Positions 32,837-40,785 are shown, numbered from the stretch's first letter. The stretch is DNA of 40,963 nt from JAZDOT01 sp043798355 (GCA_043798355.1 JAZDOT010000048.1:1-40963), one strand, 5' to 3'. Translations and numbers: made by a program. The notes: generated from the sequence alone by a model not told the origin.

Positions 32837-33625
32837 TCACATCTCCTCCGCAATCACAACGAGCCTCTGCGCATCGCTCCCGACGGGATAGCAGGTGATC
32901 AGTTTCAGGAGATTCTTTCCCGTTTCCTGCCTCAGGATATCGGTGGACTTGGCATCGACGATCATGGTCCCCGTCACACGGTACCCAAACGCGAGCGTGT
33001 GATCAGAAATCGTCACGCTGTCTCCGCGCACGAGATCGGAGAGTCTCTCGAAGATCCGTCCGAATGCGCTGCCCTTTGCCCGATCGTCCGGAGGACTGCT
33101 GTGCCCGGCGATGATCAGCGCTCCCTGCTCGCCGGGGAGAGCAGAATGCGGATACGCGGCGGCACCGTGGAGGAGGCCGATCTGCATCTGCTCTTCCAGC
33201 ATGGCCCAGTCCTGACGATCCCAGAATGTCCGCTCGGGCAGGTACACGGGAACGCGGAGCGCGAGGGACGGGATCGTCAATTCAAAGCGCCGTTCAATCC
33301 CCCAGTGAGTGAGATCATCCTCCTCTTGAGATACTTCCGTGGGAGGCGTGGATCCCTCCTCCCCAGAGGGTGGATCTTGCACTCCGTCATCCTCTCCGCT
33401 TGCTGCAGCATGATCAGCGGCGGTGGGTCGGAGTGTTCGCGTCGTTTCGATCGCAGAAGTGACCGTGGGATTCTGCAGCAGCGGCAGGACGGATGCCGTA
33501 CGATCCGGCTGCATCCCCCACTGCACGGACGGGGTTCCGAGCACGGTACTCCACAGGAATCCCGAACACACGAAGAGCATCGTGGCGACCGAGTAGGCGA
33601 GGATCGTCTGTTTTCTTTGTGTCAT
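32837..33625 (-). CDS. Sortase (class D/E-like)
   Basis: The 262-residue protein starts at the ATG at 33625, 7 nt after TATAAT; the longer frame to 33715 is not needed. It has an N-terminal membrane helix (ILAYSVATMLFVCSGFLW), an acidic Pro/Ser linker and a C-terminal sortase domain. The catalytic His is in IIAGHSSPP, the Cys in LKLITCYPVGSD and the Arg in AQRLVVIAE. It should anchor or cross-link surface proteins by transpeptidation. I see no clear LPXTG motif in the surface proteins of this window, so its substrates are open. It heads the sortase/membrane protein/lgt operon. Confidence 0.9.
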   Translation of the reverse strand: MTQRKQTILAYSVATMLFVCSGFLWSTVLGTPSVQWGMQPDRTASVLPLLQNPTVTSAIETTRTLRPTAADHAAASGEDDGVQDPPSGEEGSTPPTEVSQEEDDLTHWGIERRFELTIPSLALRVPVYLPERTFWDRQDWAMLEEQMQIGLLHGAAAYPHSALPGEQGALIIAGHSSPPDDRAKGSAFGRIFERLSDLVRGDSVTISDHTLAFGYRVTGTMIVDAKSTDILRQETGKNLLKLITCYPVGSDAQRLVVIAEEM

Positions 33626-33632
33626 TATAGAT

Positions 33633-33660
33633 ATTATACTACTTTTTTCATTTTTATCAA
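33633..33660 (-). promoter_or_regulatory. Promoter of the sortase operon (leaderless)
   Basis: TTGATA (33660-33655), 16 nt, TATAAT (33638-33633), then 7 nt to the ATG at 33625. Confidence 0.7.
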
Positions 33661-33674
33661 GTATCCAGATCGCG

Positions 33675-33680
33675 TACAAT
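33675..33680 (+). promoter_or_regulatory. -10 box of tsaD
   Basis: TACAAT ends 10 nt before the ATG at 33691 and overlaps the alternative ATG at 33679, which therefore would not be transcribed from this promoter. The -35 is weak. Confidence 0.5.
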
Positions 33681-33690
33681 GCCGATATCC

Positions 33691-34758
33691 ATGCGCATTC
33701 TCGGGATAGAAACATCGTGCGATGAAACGTCTGCCGCAGTCGTTCTGGACGGCCGAACCGTCGAGAGCAATGTCATCGCGAGCTCTCGGGAGCTGTTTGC
33801 ACAACTGGGTGGCGTCATCCCCGAAGAGGCTGCCCGCAAACAACTCGAGTGCATCCTCCCGGTCATCCATCAGTCTCTCGAGCATGCCCACCTGACCATG
33901 CAGGACATCGATGCTGTCGCCGTCACGCGCGGCCCCGGCCTGCTTGTCTCGCTCCTAGTCGGCACCACCGTTGCCCGGACACTCGCGCACATCGAAGGAA
34001 AACCGCTCATCTCTGTTCACCATACGCTCGGGCACCTGAGTTCTCCGTGGCTGGATTGCCACGATGATGTTCGCTTCCCGCTCCTCAGTATAAGCGCCTC
34101 AGGCGGACACACGGAATTGTGGCTGCGCCGGAGCCACACAGAGGGGCTCCTCCTCGGAAGCACACACGACGACGCCGCAGGCGAAGCATTCGACAAGGGC
34201 GCGGAACTCCTGGGTCTCCCCTACCCCGGAGGGCCGGCCATCGCAGCCTTGGCCCTCGATGGCGACGAAATGCGCTTTCCCTTCCCCTCCCCTCTCGCCC
34301 ACGAGCCGGGCATGGACTTCAGCTACTCAGGACTGAAGACGGCTTTACGTTATACGATTCAAGGTCTTGAGCCGTCAGCCATCAGCAACAAGCTCAAAGC
34401 TCACCCCTCGATGCCACTCGGGGCAAGCAGCTCACAGCTCACGGCTGACCTCGCCGCCTCGTACCAGTACGCCCTCTGCCGCCACCTCGTCGATCGCCTG
34501 CAGCGGGCGATCGTCCTCCATCCTGAAGTCCGGGAAATCCACCTCGTCGGAGGCGTATCGGCGAACATCCGTTTGCGTTCCCTTGTCGCCGAGAACGCGG
34601 GAAACCGGACAGTACGGCATCCACTCACGATCCCCTACTGCACCGATAATGCCGCAATGATCGCGGCAGCAGCGTACTTCCTCGTTTCTGAAAAAGGGAT
34701 GCCTTCCGAGGCACTCCCGACTGCAGCCACACTCCATCATGCAGAGATCATGCAATAA
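33691..34758 (+). CDS. tsaD: tRNA N6-adenosine threonylcarbamoyltransferase TsaD
   Basis: The 355-residue enzyme transfers threonylcarbamoyl to A37 of ANN-decoding tRNAs. MRILGIETSCDETSAAVV is the canonical start. GGVIPEEAARKQ, the metal-binding SVHHTLGHLSS, SASGGHTELWL, DDAAGEAFDKGAELLGLPYPGG, DFSYSGLKTAL and GGVSANIRLR complete the family pattern. At about residues 225-250, before TADLAASYQYAL, there is a segment coded by inverted-repeat words (GTCAGCC...GGCTGAC), which seems to be an in-frame repeat insertion in a loop. Confidence 0.95.
   Translation: MRILGIETSCDETSAAVVLDGRTVESNVIASSRELFAQLGGVIPEEAARKQLECILPVIHQSLEHAHLTMQDIDAVAVTRGPGLLVSLLVGTTVARTLAHIEGKPLISVHHTLGHLSSPWLDCHDDVRFPLLSISASGGHTELWLRRSHTEGLLLGSTHDDAAGEAFDKGAELLGLPYPGGPAIAALALDGDEMRFPFPSPLAHEPGMDFSYSGLKTALRYTIQGLEPSAISNKLKAHPSMPLGASSSQLTADLAASYQYALCRHLVDRLQRAIVLHPEVREIHLVGGVSANIRLRSLVAENAGNRTVRHPLTIPYCTDNAAMIAAAAYFLVSEKGMPSEALPTAATLHHAEIMQ
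34367..34446 (+). repeat. In-frame inverted-repeat insertion in tsaD
   Basis: GAGCCGTCAGCCATCAGC at the left, repeated AGCTCAAAGCTCAC words, a CCCTCGATGCCACTCGGGG hairpin, and AGCTCACGGCTGAC at the right. The frame is preserved. Confidence 0.6.
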
Positions 34759-34813
34759 AAAAATATTCCATTTCCTCTTCGGCTTCCTCTGTTTCCTCTG
34801 TTTCCTCGGCTTC

Positions 34814-34909
34814 CTAGATAATCGAACTCAGCGCCGGGAGCAGCGCCCCGAGCACGATACCGATAACCCCGATGACAGCCAATGTACGGATCAGGGACTG
34901 ACGCTTCAT
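34814..34909 (-). CDS. Small membrane protein, 31 residues
   Basis: The ATG at 34909 overlaps the TGA of the PKD protein gene (ATGA), the same coupling used by several real gene pairs here. The peptide starts MKRQSLIRT and continues as one long hydrophobic helix (LAVIGVIGIVLGALLPAL), then SSII and stop. It is a positive-inside single-span peptide. Last gene of the arginine/lipoprotein/PKD operon. The following 34759-34813 is a GAGGAAACA simple repeat and a T-run on the minus strand. Confidence 0.6.
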   Translation of the reverse strand: MKRQSLIRTLAVIGVIGIVLGALLPALSSII

Positions 34910-36909
34910 TGTTCATCGACGGTAATAGTGACTTTTTCAGTGTTCACTGCTCCGGTGACATCCGTCACGGTCAGGGTGACTTTGTACGTGCCCGCCTCCT
35001 CGAAGACATGTGTCGCTTCAAGCACATCGGACTGGGATCCGTCGCCGAAGTCCCAGAGCACCTCTTTTATTTCCCCCGTCGTACAGGAGAGATCGAACCC
35101 CACGCCCAGTGGCGCCTTTCCCGTGACCCGACTGGGGAGGAAGCATGCGTCCAGAATGGGCGCGCGAACCACGATGGTTTTTGCATCTTCGAAGACTTGC
35201 CCGCTCGTCGTAAACGCCTTCAGCTTCACTTCGAATTTGCCGGGTTTCAGGAAGACGTGCTCTGCCTGAGCGCCGCGCTGCTCGGGTGCGTCCGTATCGT
35301 CGCCGAACTGCCACTCGAAGCCCGTGATTTCCTCGTTCGGTATGACCGTCTCGGACGCATCGAAGCGCACAGTGAGGGGGGCGACTCCTCCGTCCGGATT
35401 CATACGCATCTCTACGGTGGACGCCGGCGGATCCACGGTGAGCTGGAGAGGGCGCCTCAGTACTTTCAGGTCGGGATCCTGTGCAACGAGTGTCAGGGTG
35501 TACTTCCCCGGACGCCGGTAAATCGCCTGGATATTGGGCTCCAGCGAGCCAACACTCGTCGCCCCCGGCGCCTCCCAGTAGAACCGGATGAGCGGCATGG
35601 ACGTCTGAGGAGTGAGGTTCACCGTCACAGGAACCAACCCCCGCAGAGCTCCATTCTCGATGGCGGGCGTCCCCTCGAAGCTCAGGTCTGGAAGGGTGAG
35701 ACTTTCCACCACACGAATGACCTTGGAGAGTTCGGCAACAGCTCCGGTTCCCGCATGTACCTGCACCTTCATCTGGAAAGAACCTTGTTTCTGGTAATTA
35801 TGGGCGACACGTTCCCCACGCGCTTTCTCGGACCCGTCACCGAAGTCCCAGATGGCATCCTTCACGTCGGCCTCTGTCTCGAGACTGAAGATCGTCCCCA
35901 GCGGGGGCGGCCCGATGAGATTTTCGGGTTCCGAAACGATCTTCACGGGGAACGGAGGGGGGAGCGGCTCGAAGATCTCGATCTCACGCTCGTAGCGGTT
36001 CTGCGACTGGTTCGTGAGCGTCACAACGGCAACCACTTTCACTTTGCCTGTCCGAAGGTACGTGAAGAATGCCTCCGGCGACGCGGCGACGGTGTCGACA
36101 ATGCCGTCATTATTGAAATCCCACTGCACCTCTTTGATGGTGGACGGATCCGCGAGGAGACGTTCGACACTGAATTTGACTGGTTCATCCACGCCGGGGC
36201 GCAACGGGAAGTAGGAGAACACCGCACGCGGTATGGCAACGCGCCGGATCACCTGACGCTGGGTCCCGTCGCTCACATCGATGACCGCAACCACATTGTA
36301 GGCACCTGAGCGCTCGAAGACGCCCGTTGCGGTGGGATCAACACTCCGGTAATTCTCCACACCATCCCCCTCAAAATCCCAGGAGAAACCGATCGGAGAG
36401 AGTCCGCGGGTCTTCAGAATGTTCGTGGCCATCGAAAGACTGAATGTCAGCGAAATGGGGGCGACGTACTCGTTCACATTCGAAGGATCGGTGATGACGA
36501 TGGAGAGCGCAGGCTCCTTCACGATCTGCACGGGAACCGTTCCTGCAAGAGCGAGCCCGGGGGCGAGGAAGATGAGGACGCGCACGATACTCATGATCTT
36601 GACGTTGAGAGGCACCCTCTGCACAAACACCCGCTTCAAAGCCACGACTCCGGTGAGGAAGAGCACCAACGCAACCACTCCACATGAAACAACACCGGGA
36701 ATGAGGAATTCCTTGAAGCTCCCCGTGGGACTGGGCAGCACGGTCAGAAGGAAAAGACACCAGACAGCAAATGCCAGGTACGGGATCATAAGAAGAACAA
36801 TGATGGCAAATTTCATCCTGCCGAGCACTTTCGCGGGCACCGGCACCGCAGCTGCAGGAGCGGGTTCGGTGTGGAGAATGCTGTCGACCGTCGGCAGTGA
36901 ATCGGACAT
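34906..36909 (-). CDS. Membrane-anchored multi-PKD-domain protein
   Basis: The 667-residue protein has a short cytoplasmic N-terminus and three membrane helices (about residues 33-55, 70-92 and 107-125). A large extracellular part follows with about six PKD-like beta-sandwich domains. Their typical WDFGDG turns read WDFEGDGV, WDFNNDGI, WDFGDGSEKA, a degenerate FYWEAPGA, FEWQFGDDTDA and WDFGDGSQSD. PKD domains usually mediate protein or polysaccharide contacts outside the cell. It starts 6 nt after the lipoprotein gene and overlaps the 31-residue membrane ORF. Confidence 0.88.
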   Translation of the reverse strand: MSDSLPTVDSILHTEPAPAAAVPVPAKVLGRMKFAIIVLLMIPYLAFAVWCLFLLTVLPSPTGSFKEFLIPGVVSCGVVALVLFLTGVVALKRVFVQRVPLNVKIMSIVRVLIFLAPGLALAGTVPVQIVKEPALSIVITDPSNVNEYVAPISLTFSLSMATNILKTRGLSPIGFSWDFEGDGVENYRSVDPTATGVFERSGAYNVVAVIDVSDGTQRQVIRRVAIPRAVFSYFPLRPGVDEPVKFSVERLLADPSTIKEVQWDFNNDGIVDTVAASPEAFFTYLRTGKVKVVAVVTLTNQSQNRYEREIEIFEPLPPPFPVKIVSEPENLIGPPPLGTIFSLETEADVKDAIWDFGDGSEKARGERVAHNYQKQGSFQMKVQVHAGTGAVAELSKVIRVVESLTLPDLSFEGTPAIENGALRGLVPVTVNLTPQTSMPLIRFYWEAPGATSVGSLEPNIQAIYRRPGKYTLTLVAQDPDLKVLRRPLQLTVDPPASTVEMRMNPDGGVAPLTVRFDASETVIPNEEITGFEWQFGDDTDAPEQRGAQAEHVFLKPGKFEVKLKAFTTSGQVFEDAKTIVVRAPILDACFLPSRVTGKAPLGVGFDLSCTTGEIKEVLWDFGDGSQSDVLEATHVFEEAGTYKVTLTVTDVTGAVNTEKVTITVDEQ

Positions 36910-36915
36910 AAATGA

Positions 36916-37926
36916 TCAGTCGGGAAGGAGCTGCGACTCCTGTGGCAGAGATGGGACGCTCCTATCTTGCTCCTCTTTAGAGCCAATGGGAAGAACAGAT
37001 GAATCCCATCCATTCATGGGCAACGGAAAGAGCGGAGTGAACGGCATCGCATCCGAAGGAATCGAAATGGGCCCTGCCGCATTCACTTCCGAGAGATCCA
37101 TGACCATGGAAAATCCGAGCGTCCCCGCTCCCTCCCGGATCGGGAAGGGTTCGGCGTTCCAGGAAATCCTGCGGATGACGAACGTCTGTGCGTCGATCCA
37201 GATCTCCCCGAAAGCAACCACGTTCGCAAGCTTCTGCCGAAGCAGGGCGTCATCGGCCGCACTCCCCTGTTCCCCCCTCGATGCGATGAGGAAGGCTGCA
37301 AGCTTCTCCGGATCCACTGCGGTCTCGTAGTGATACATCTTCCGGCCATCCATCATCTCCATGCCGCGATCGCGCGTCACGTTCACCACCTGCGACTGCG
37401 CGCGGATGATGGCGGGATCGGGAGAGAGCGGCCCCGTCGGCAGGAGCATCGGACCATCCGGCGTTCCGCCGGACTGCACCGGGAGCAGCCACCACCGGTT
37501 CAGGAGGGATGCAATCGCACGTTCGTCGAAGAGCGAGTGAGGCGGCGTGACGTCCGCACGATGGACGAAGAGATACGTCTCCGACAACGATCCTACGATG
37601 ATCTCGAGATCTCCCGCGATGTGCTCCGGCAAACCGCTTCCCGCGAGTGCTGTGTCGAAGACGATCCGCATCTGCACCTGACGGCCTCCATCCTGCAACA
37701 CCCCCGACATGTGTGCGGACCCTTCGACGGACGCGGAGGGGGAAGGCGTGAAAGTGAACGACGTATCCAGTTCGAAATGTGCGGACTGCATCTGCCCGCT
37801 CGCGGTCGCCGCACGCGAGAGCACTTCAGGAACGGGCAAGCCCGTTTCCGCGGGGGCACAGCTCGCGAGCAACGGAAGAGTGCAGGCCAGCAAAGAGAGG
37901 GGGAATCTACGCATGAGGATCATCAT
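36916..37926 (-). CDS. Lipoprotein of unknown function
   Basis: The 336-residue protein from ATG 37926 has a lipobox signal peptide MMILMRRFPLSLLACTLP ending LLASC, so the Cys is lipidated by Lgt and the protein is held at the outer face of the membrane. The mature part (SAHFELDTSFTFTPSPSA, MRIVFDTALAG, QTFVIRRISWNAEPF) suggests a LolA/LppX/LprG-like beta fold that binds lipid. This is inference. The start at 37956 is also possible; TTGATA-N17-CACACT favours 37926. It lies 57 nt after argC. Confidence 0.75.
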   Translation of the reverse strand: MMILMRRFPLSLLACTLPLLASCAPAETGLPVPEVLSRAATASGQMQSAHFELDTSFTFTPSPSASVEGSAHMSGVLQDGGRQVQMRIVFDTALAGSGLPEHIAGDLEIIVGSLSETYLFVHRADVTPPHSLFDERAIASLLNRWWLLPVQSGGTPDGPMLLPTGPLSPDPAIIRAQSQVVNVTRDRGMEMMDGRKMYHYETAVDPEKLAAFLIASRGEQGSAADDALLRQKLANVVAFGEIWIDAQTFVIRRISWNAEPFPIREGAGTLGFSMVMDLSEVNAAGPISIPSDAMPFTPLFPLPMNGWDSSVLPIGSKEEQDRSVPSLPQESQLLPD

Positions 37927-37940
37927 CGGTGCCGTCTTCC

Positions 37941-37969
37941 AGTGTGCCGAATCCATGTCCGATTATCAA
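37941..37969 (-). promoter_or_regulatory. Possible internal promoter of the lipoprotein gene
   Basis: TTGATA (37969-37964), 17 nt, CACACT (37946-37941), 14 nt before the ATG at 37926. It could let the envelope genes be expressed when the arginine genes are attenuated. Confidence 0.35.
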
Positions 37970-37983
37970 AGAATAATAGGGAG

Positions 37984-39024
37984 TCAATCGCGCAAACCTT
38001 CCATTTCATCGAAATCGCACATGAGATTCAGATTCTGTATAGCTTGGCTCGCAGCTCCCTTTCTCAAGTTATCGATGACGGCAATAACATGGAGCAGTTG
38101 GTTTTCTTTCCATACGGCAAGTTGCGCCCCATTCTTCCCTGCGACATTCTGCACCTCAGGTTCTTTCTCGAGAACTTCAACAAGCGGTTCGTCTTCATAG
38201 AAAGACGCATAGGTTTCTCTCAGCATCTTTTCGTCATAGTCTCTGTCCAATAACACCGAGATGTCCGCGTCGATTCCTCGTTCAACATCGTCATTGATGC
38301 GTGGCGCAAAACTGACGTTCATGTCGTACGGCTCTTGGTCACGGTGCCGCAGGTAGTCTTGGTACACCTGAGCAATTTCCGGAGTGTGTTGGTGGCAACC
38401 AATTCTGTATGGCCGTATTCCTCCTCTTGGTTGGTACTGGACTCCAGCGCCCGAGTAACCGCTGATGGCCCGTACGATGATCGGATATGCAGAGTTGATC
38501 ATTTCCCAATCCAGCACGGGAGCCACAGCAAGCGCCGCAGCAGTTGGATAACATCCAGGATTGGCTACCAGCAGTGCTCTCTTGATCCTCTTCCGGAACA
38601 GTTCCGGCAATCCATAGATGGCATGCTGTAAGTTGTCCGTGTCCGGGTGCTCAAAGCCATAGTACCGTTCAAATACATCTGGATCGTGCAAGCGGTATGC
38701 CCCGCTCAGGTCGATGCATTTGCTCCTGCCCTCCAGGATGCCGGGAACGTATTTGAGTGAAACGTCGGGGGGCGTCGTCGCGATGGCGACCTCGCACCTG
38801 TCGGCGATTTCTTCCGGCGAGAGTCGCTCGCAAACGCAGTCGATGATACCGCCGAGCTCCGCACGCACATCTCCGATATTTCTCCCGACATGCTGCTCAT
38901 TCCCTGTCGCGAGAGCTGAGATTTTTACACGAGGATGCAGAGCCAGAAGTTTGAGAAGTTCCGATGATGCATGTCCGCTGGTGCCGATGACGGCAACCTG
39001 TGCTTGTTCGAGTGTTTTCTTCAT
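37984..39024 (-). CDS. argC: N-acetyl-gamma-glutamyl-phosphate reductase
   Basis: The 346-residue enzyme reduces N-acetylglutamyl-5-phosphate to the semialdehyde with NADPH, the third step of arginine/ornithine synthesis. The N-terminal Rossmann motif VAVIGTSGHASSELLKLLA, the catalytic Cys in VANPGCYPTAAALA (near residue 156), SGYSGAGVQY and the His-containing GCHQHTPEI are all present. It lies 39 nt downstream of the synthase/kinase fusion and shares its attenuated leader. Confidence 0.94.
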   Translation of the reverse strand: MKKTLEQAQVAVIGTSGHASSELLKLLALHPRVKISALATGNEQHVGRNIGDVRAELGGIIDCVCERLSPEEIADRCEVAIATTPPDVSLKYVPGILEGRSKCIDLSGAYRLHDPDVFERYYGFEHPDTDNLQHAIYGLPELFRKRIKRALLVANPGCYPTAAALAVAPVLDWEMINSAYPIIVRAISGYSGAGVQYQPRGGIRPYRIGCHQHTPEIAQVYQDYLRHRDQEPYDMNVSFAPRINDDVERGIDADISVLLDRDYDEKMLRETYASFYEDEPLVEVLEKEPEVQNVAGKNGAQLAVWKENQLLHVIAVIDNLRKGAASQAIQNLNLMCDFDEMEGLRD

Positions 39025-39063
39025 GGTGATGGGGGGAATACTGGAAAAAACAGTGTGGTGAAG

Positions 39064-40479
39064 TCACGTTTCTGCGGCGTTGATAGAGTCAATTCCCGCA
39101 TGCCATGTGCAGAGGAACGTGGAGCGTCCTCTCTTCTCGACGTTGTAGTTCCACACGAATGGCAAGTGGAAGTACGCGGACGGGTCGCGGTGCTGCACCT
39201 CCAACAGGGTTCCGTGGTTCGTAAATCCATTTCCCTCTAGAATGGCAGCCATTCCCGGGGAACTGGCAACCGAGTAGATGTGTCGTTTCCCTTCATCCAG
39301 TGCCTGCTGTTGCGCGTGCTTCACCAGCACATCGCCGATCCCCGATCCGTTGTATTCGGAACACACTGTAGCCAGCTCCATCCAGTCATCATGCGGGATG
39401 AGCGCGAAGGCCCCGAGAATAGAATTGCTCACGCCGATGAGGTGCACATGCTTGAGGAGTTCTTCCATCGCTGCCTCATTTCTCGGGAGGAATGCGCCCC
39501 TCAGCACATTTTGCCCGTAGAGAGAATGAAAAATAGACCTTTCTTCTGCTGTTGTGAGCCAATGACGCCGAATAGTTTCCTTGCGGATGATCATGGTGCC
39601 GCTGCCGAGGACTTGTTCAATTTCTCCCCGAACGTTCGCAAGACCAGTGATGACGACCTTCAACATCTCTCCGAGCATCTCCTTCGCGTGGCGCAACTTC
39701 TTCTGCATTTTTCCACCGCCACCACTGACACTCACCTCCCCATATGGACTGCCTTCCCGAAGGCTGCCATCACTGTTGATATCTTCACCCCACAGAAGTG
39801 GAATAATGGGTTTCTGAGGTTTTCTGGTATCCATCACTCCGCCAGTTGGAGTGAAGAAGATCGCAGTCACCACCCTCGCCTGCTCGGCAACGGCAAGTGC
39901 AAGTTCGTCGGCATTGACGTTGAGGAAGGACCCATAGTAAGGAGCCTTCTGCTCGTGAAGCCCCCCTTCCTCTTGCTCTTCGTTGCAGTCGAAGCCATAT
40001 CCGACGGGAAGCAATGCAACAATATTCTTATCATGATCATGCAAGTGGTAAATGATCTGTGGAGACCCGACGTATCCAAGTTGGGGTAGAGGTTCGCATA
40101 GAATGTCCCTTGGGTCGAGGATGATTGCGCCGGGGATCAGTCTGGCAATCTTCTCGCCAATCGCTTTGGCCGCGGGCAGGACGCCGTATTGCAGCTCTTC
40201 CAACGACGTCACTCTGCTGCCAAGGTGCCACGTGGGCTCATGGGGCTTTTTCCTCTGCAATGCAAGGTGCTCGTTGTAGTACTGCGTATTCTGCTGGCCT
40301 GCACCACAGACGATGATGAATCGGATCCCAAGGCGGGCCATTGCACTGATATCTCCTGCCAATTTCTGAAAATCCGGACTGTCATGCTCCTCGCCGCTGA
40401 CCTTGAGGAGTATCGTTTCACCGTCGTAGAGATGGTGATAGGCATCCTGTACCGAAAGTTGATGATTCGTCTGTGCCAT
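39064..40479 (-). CDS. N-acetylglutamate synthase/kinase fusion (amino-acid kinase + GNAT)
   Basis: The 471-residue protein starts at MAQTNHQLSVQD (40479); the frame extends 13 codons further with a GTG. Residues ~1-310 are an amino-acid-kinase domain (LLKVSGEEHDS, IIVCGAGQQN, FLNVNADELALAVAEQ, GGGGKMQKKLRHAKEML, VVITGLAN). Residues ~320-471 are a GNAT acetyltransferase (ELATVCSEYNGSGIGDVLVKHA with the acetyl-CoA motif, SSPGMAAILEGNGF). This is the layout of ArgA and of bifunctional synthase/kinases. With argC next to it and no separate argB visible, a bifunctional enzyme covering the first two steps is likely, but ArgA-only is possible. Confidence 0.85.
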   Translation of the reverse strand: MAQTNHQLSVQDAYHHLYDGETILLKVSGEEHDSPDFQKLAGDISAMARLGIRFIIVCGAGQQNTQYYNEHLALQRKKPHEPTWHLGSRVTSLEELQYGVLPAAKAIGEKIARLIPGAIILDPRDILCEPLPQLGYVGSPQIIYHLHDHDKNIVALLPVGYGFDCNEEQEEGGLHEQKAPYYGSFLNVNADELALAVAEQARVVTAIFFTPTGGVMDTRKPQKPIIPLLWGEDINSDGSLREGSPYGEVSVSGGGGKMQKKLRHAKEMLGEMLKVVITGLANVRGEIEQVLGSGTMIIRKETIRRHWLTTAEERSIFHSLYGQNVLRGAFLPRNEAAMEELLKHVHLIGVSNSILGAFALIPHDDWMELATVCSEYNGSGIGDVLVKHAQQQALDEGKRHIYSVASSPGMAAILEGNGFTNHGTLLEVQHRDPSAYFHLPFVWNYNVEKRGRSTFLCTWHAGIDSINAAET

Positions 40480-40534
40480 AGAATTCAATGGGAAATCATT
40501 GGTAGAAAGGTGCAGCACAAAATGTTCCGCGGTA

Positions 40535-40597
40535 TCTCCACGGAGGGTGTGCTGCGGCTGATCATTTTTTACACATCAGCCCGTACCTCCGTGGAGA
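40535..40597 (-). promoter_or_regulatory. Second leader hairpin over the Arg-rich leader ORF 2
   Basis: A 12-bp perfect inverted repeat (TCTCCACGGAGG at 40597-40586 and its complement at 40546-40535) with an inner GGCTGAT/ATCAGCC pair. The right arm is next to GCAGCACA, which can pair instead with TGTGCTGC nearer the gene start. No T-tract follows, so it would act on translation or RNA stability rather than as a terminator. Confidence 0.55.
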
Positions 40598-40640
40598 GGG
40601 TACGAGCTCGACGCACGATGCTGATGAAGGAAGTACTCAT
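40569..40640 (-). CDS. Putative arginine leader peptide 2 (23 codons)
   Basis: ATG at 40640 to TAA at 40569 encodes MSTSFISIVRRARTLS followed by TEVRADV, with four Arg in 23 residues and the cluster CGT CGA GCT CGT. It lies between the attenuator and the structural gene, and its second half forms the left arm of the 12-bp inverted repeat. Stalling at the Arg codons would keep that arm open. No good ribosome-binding site is visible. Confidence 0.5.
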   Translation of the reverse strand: MSTSFISIVRRARTLSTEVRADV

Positions 40641-40653
40641 GATAGGAACATAG

Positions 40654-40692
40654 AAAAATCCCCCTGCGGGAGAATGTTTCTCTGCAGAGGTG
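40654..40692 (-). terminator. Attenuator terminator of the arginine operon (segments 3:4)
   Basis: CACCTCTGC (40692-40684, segment 3) pairs with GCAGGGGG (segment 4, up to 40660), around an inner GAGAA/TTCTC hairpin, followed by TTTTT (40658-40654). Segment 3 can alternatively pair over 9 bp with GTAGGGGTG (segment 2, 40731-40723), which can itself pair with CACC of segment 1 (40738-40731). Segment 1 directly follows the Arg codons of leader ORF 1. Confidence 0.8.
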
Positions 40693-40713
40693 CCTTGTTA
40701 TCGAATTATCAAC

Positions 40714-40785
40714 TTAGGCGGTCACCCCTACAGAGGTGCCGCGACGACGGAGACTAAGCTGACTGGATTGTTTACTCACAAACAT
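40714..40785 (-). CDS. Arginine leader peptide 1 (23 codons, three consecutive Arg codons)
   Basis: ATG 40785 to TAA 40714 encodes MFVSKQSSQLSLRRRGTSV and then GVTA. The codons CGT CGT CGC are at 40749-40741 (residues 13-15). A leaderless GTG start at codon 3 (40779), 6 nt after the -10, is equally possible. The peptide ends within the 1:2 pairing region. A ribosome halted at the Arg codons would cover segment 1 and favour the 2:3 antiterminator. A ribosome reaching the stop would cover segment 2 and let the 3:4 terminator form. This is the logic of classical leader-peptide attenuation, known for his, leu, trp and similar operons. Confidence 0.75.
   Translation of the reverse strand: MFVSKQSSQLSLRRRGTSVGVTA

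Noticed and set aside
34882..36309. 475-codon plus-strand frame opposite the PKD protein
   Set aside because: Shadow frame; PKD domains on the minus strand are unambiguous.
40519..40560. T-box-like string GTGGAGATACCGCGG on the minus strand before the arginine genes
   Set aside because: The T-box antiterminator needs GTGG-N-ACCGCG; here three extra bases interrupt it, and no T-tract terminator follows. The leader-peptide attenuator explains the region better.
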